A DNA stretch of 13,832 nucleotides, taken from the NCBI GenBank assembly GCA_964648695.1, contig CAZYLH010000037.1, positions 1 to 13,832 of the forward strand, written 5' to 3'. The first letter of the stretch is position 1. Each line of letters starts with the position of its first letter. The position numbers and the translations under genes are program-made. The DNA comes from UBA4292 sp964648695. Lineage in GTDB: Bacteria > Bacillota > Clostridia > Lachnospirales > Lachnospiraceae. The notes beneath the pieces are model-generated. The model had not been told where the DNA came from. It did no database searches and was given only the letters and a program-made list of their open reading frames with translations. Below are positions 12,836 to 13,832 of the stretch, piece after piece.

Positions 12836-13832
12836 ATGAAACTTTCTGATGATATTACAAGTCTGAAAGGTATAGGAAAAAAGACATCCGCGCTATATAA
12901 CAGGCTTGGCATATTTACGGTTAAGGACCTTCTTAGCTATTATCCCAGGGATTATGAGCGCTATGAGCCGACCAGGGCCTATCTAACCGGCAAGGTAGGA
13001 GAGATTATATCTGTTTACTGCCGGGTTAAGTCAACGCCGACCATAGCCCTTTTTAATGGCATGAAATTGATTTCATGCAAATTAGTGGATGAGCGTGGAA
13101 CTGTTTTTATAGCAAAATGGTATAACCAGCCGTATTTGCGTTCCACATTAAAAACCGGCTCATCAATGGTTCTTCGGGGAAAGCTTGTACTAAAGCGCGG
13201 GCAGAAATTCATGGAGCAGCCGCAAATATTTTCAAGAGAGCAGTATAGCGCACTGACCAAAAAGCTCCTTCCGGTATATCCTTTAACAAAAGGTATCAGC
13301 CGGACGTCTCTTATGAAAAGTGTTAAGCAGGCGCTTGAAAAACTCTATGAGATTTCAGAGACGGAAGACTTAAGTGCCCTGCCGTCAGAGATAGAATCCA
13401 AGTATAAGATGATGAGCTTTAGGAGGGCTCTAGAGGAGATACACTTTCCATCACAGGAGGCTTCCTATATAAGAGCAAGAAACCGCATAGTCTTTGACGA
13501 GTTTTTTTGCTACTTTATAAATATGTATGAGCTAAAAAGGAAACTACACAGCTATAAAAACCCCTTTCCCTACTCCATGAAAAAAGAGACAGACGAGCTG
13601 ACTTTTAGCCTTCCCTATTCTCTTACAGGCTCACAGTTGACGGCACTTTTAGCGATACGAAAAGAAATGTCTGGCCCTAATGTGATGTACAGACTTTTGC
13701 AGGGGGATGTGGGCTCAGGAAAAACCATCGTCGCTTTCCTAGCGATGTATGAGGCTGTTTTAAACGGCTATCAGGCAGCCTTGATGGCGCCGACAGAGGT
13801 TTTGGCGATGCAGCACTACAGGGCATTTGAAA
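12836..13832 (+). CDS. recG: ATP-dependent DNA helicase RecG (N-terminal half, cut by window end)
   Basis: Branch-migrating helicase acting at stalled forks and recombination junctions. The open frame runs from ATG 12836 through 332 codons to the window edge with no stop; full-length RecG is about 680 residues. The start MKLSDDITSLKGIGKKTSALYNRLGI is the typical helix-hairpin-like beginning. An OB-fold wedge domain lies around residues 50-150. The N-terminal helicase domain begins near residue 265, with SLTGSQ-like sequence and the Walker A motif GDVGSGKT at 290-297, followed by MAPTEVLAMQH (motif Ia). GGAGG (12818-12822) is 13 bases before the ATG, a longer gap than usual; no better start is seen. 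The order asp23-fakA-recG is known in Firmicutes. Confidence 0.96.
   Translation, partial: MKLSDDITSLKGIGKKTSALYNRLGIFTVKDLLSYYPRDYERYEPTRAYLTGKVGEIISVYCRVKSTPTIALFNGMKLISCKLVDERGTVFIAKWYNQPYLRSTLKTGSSMVLRGKLVLKRGQKFMEQPQIFSREQYSALTKKLLPVYPLTKGISRTSLMKSVKQALEKLYEISETEDLSALPSEIESKYKMMSFRRALEEIHFPSQEASYIRARNRIVFDEFFCYFINMYELKRKLHSYKNPFPYSMKKETDELTFSLPYSLTGSQLTALLAIRKEMSGPNVMYRLLQGDVGSGKTIVAFLAMYEAVLNGYQAALMAPTEVLAMQHYRAFE

Noticed and set aside
1..13832. CRISPR arrays, insertion sequences, prophage, tRNA genes, attachment sites
   Set aside because: No regularly spaced direct repeats, transposase or integrase motifs, terminal inverted repeats or tRNA-like folds apart from the tmRNA were seen.

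Overview
The window looks like chromosomal core sequence from a low-to-mid GC Clostridia, most likely the family Lachnospiraceae. The evidence is strong Shine-Dalgarno sites, sigma-A promoters with 17-bp spacers, a one-piece tmRNA, and Firmicutes gene sets: yicC-remA-gmk-rpoZ, rimO-pgsA, a DUF2953-gerW pair, and rpmB divergent from asp23-fakA-recG. Placement below family level is a guess. I see no phage, transposon, CRISPR or tRNA genes.

Left part (1-2683). The last 17 codons of an unidentified gene and the converging lexA gene share a 12-bp terminator hairpin. The lexA promoter carries two tandem imperfect LexA boxes. A divergent promoter reads a 72-residue, very acidic small protein with an internal repeat. 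Next come the tmRNA gene ssrA (tag AEDNLAYAA, with no genome-encoded CCA) and a D-2-hydroxyacid dehydrogenase.

Centre (2721-8717). One good promoter precedes a compact co-oriented run: yicC (RNase), remA (DNA-binding regulator), gmk, rpoZ, rimO, pgsA (overlapping rimO by 17 nt), then two genes I do not recognise, of 464 and 102 residues. The run therefore joins RNA turnover, nucleotide supply, RNA polymerase assembly, ribosome modification and phospholipid synthesis. The place just after pgsA, where many Clostridia carry cinA-recA, holds the unknown pair.

Right part (8733-13832). A DUF2953 membrane protein starting with TTG is followed by a GerW/YtfJ-type sporulation protein, ending at a bidirectional terminator shared with the opposing rpmB. 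Divergent from rpmB are an Asp23/Gls24 protein and FakA (fatty acid kinase, ATP-binding subunit), then recG, which is cut by the window end. A terminator overlapping a tiny ORF lies between fakA and recG.

Most of the window is ordinary housekeeping. The parts most worth a second look are the unknown 464/102-residue pair, the acidic repeat protein next to lexA, the paired non-canonical LexA boxes, a possible attenuator before recG, a tmRNA lacking encoded CCA, and a RemA that lacks an arginine known to matter in Bacillus. I found no clear evidence of a wholly new multi-gene system.
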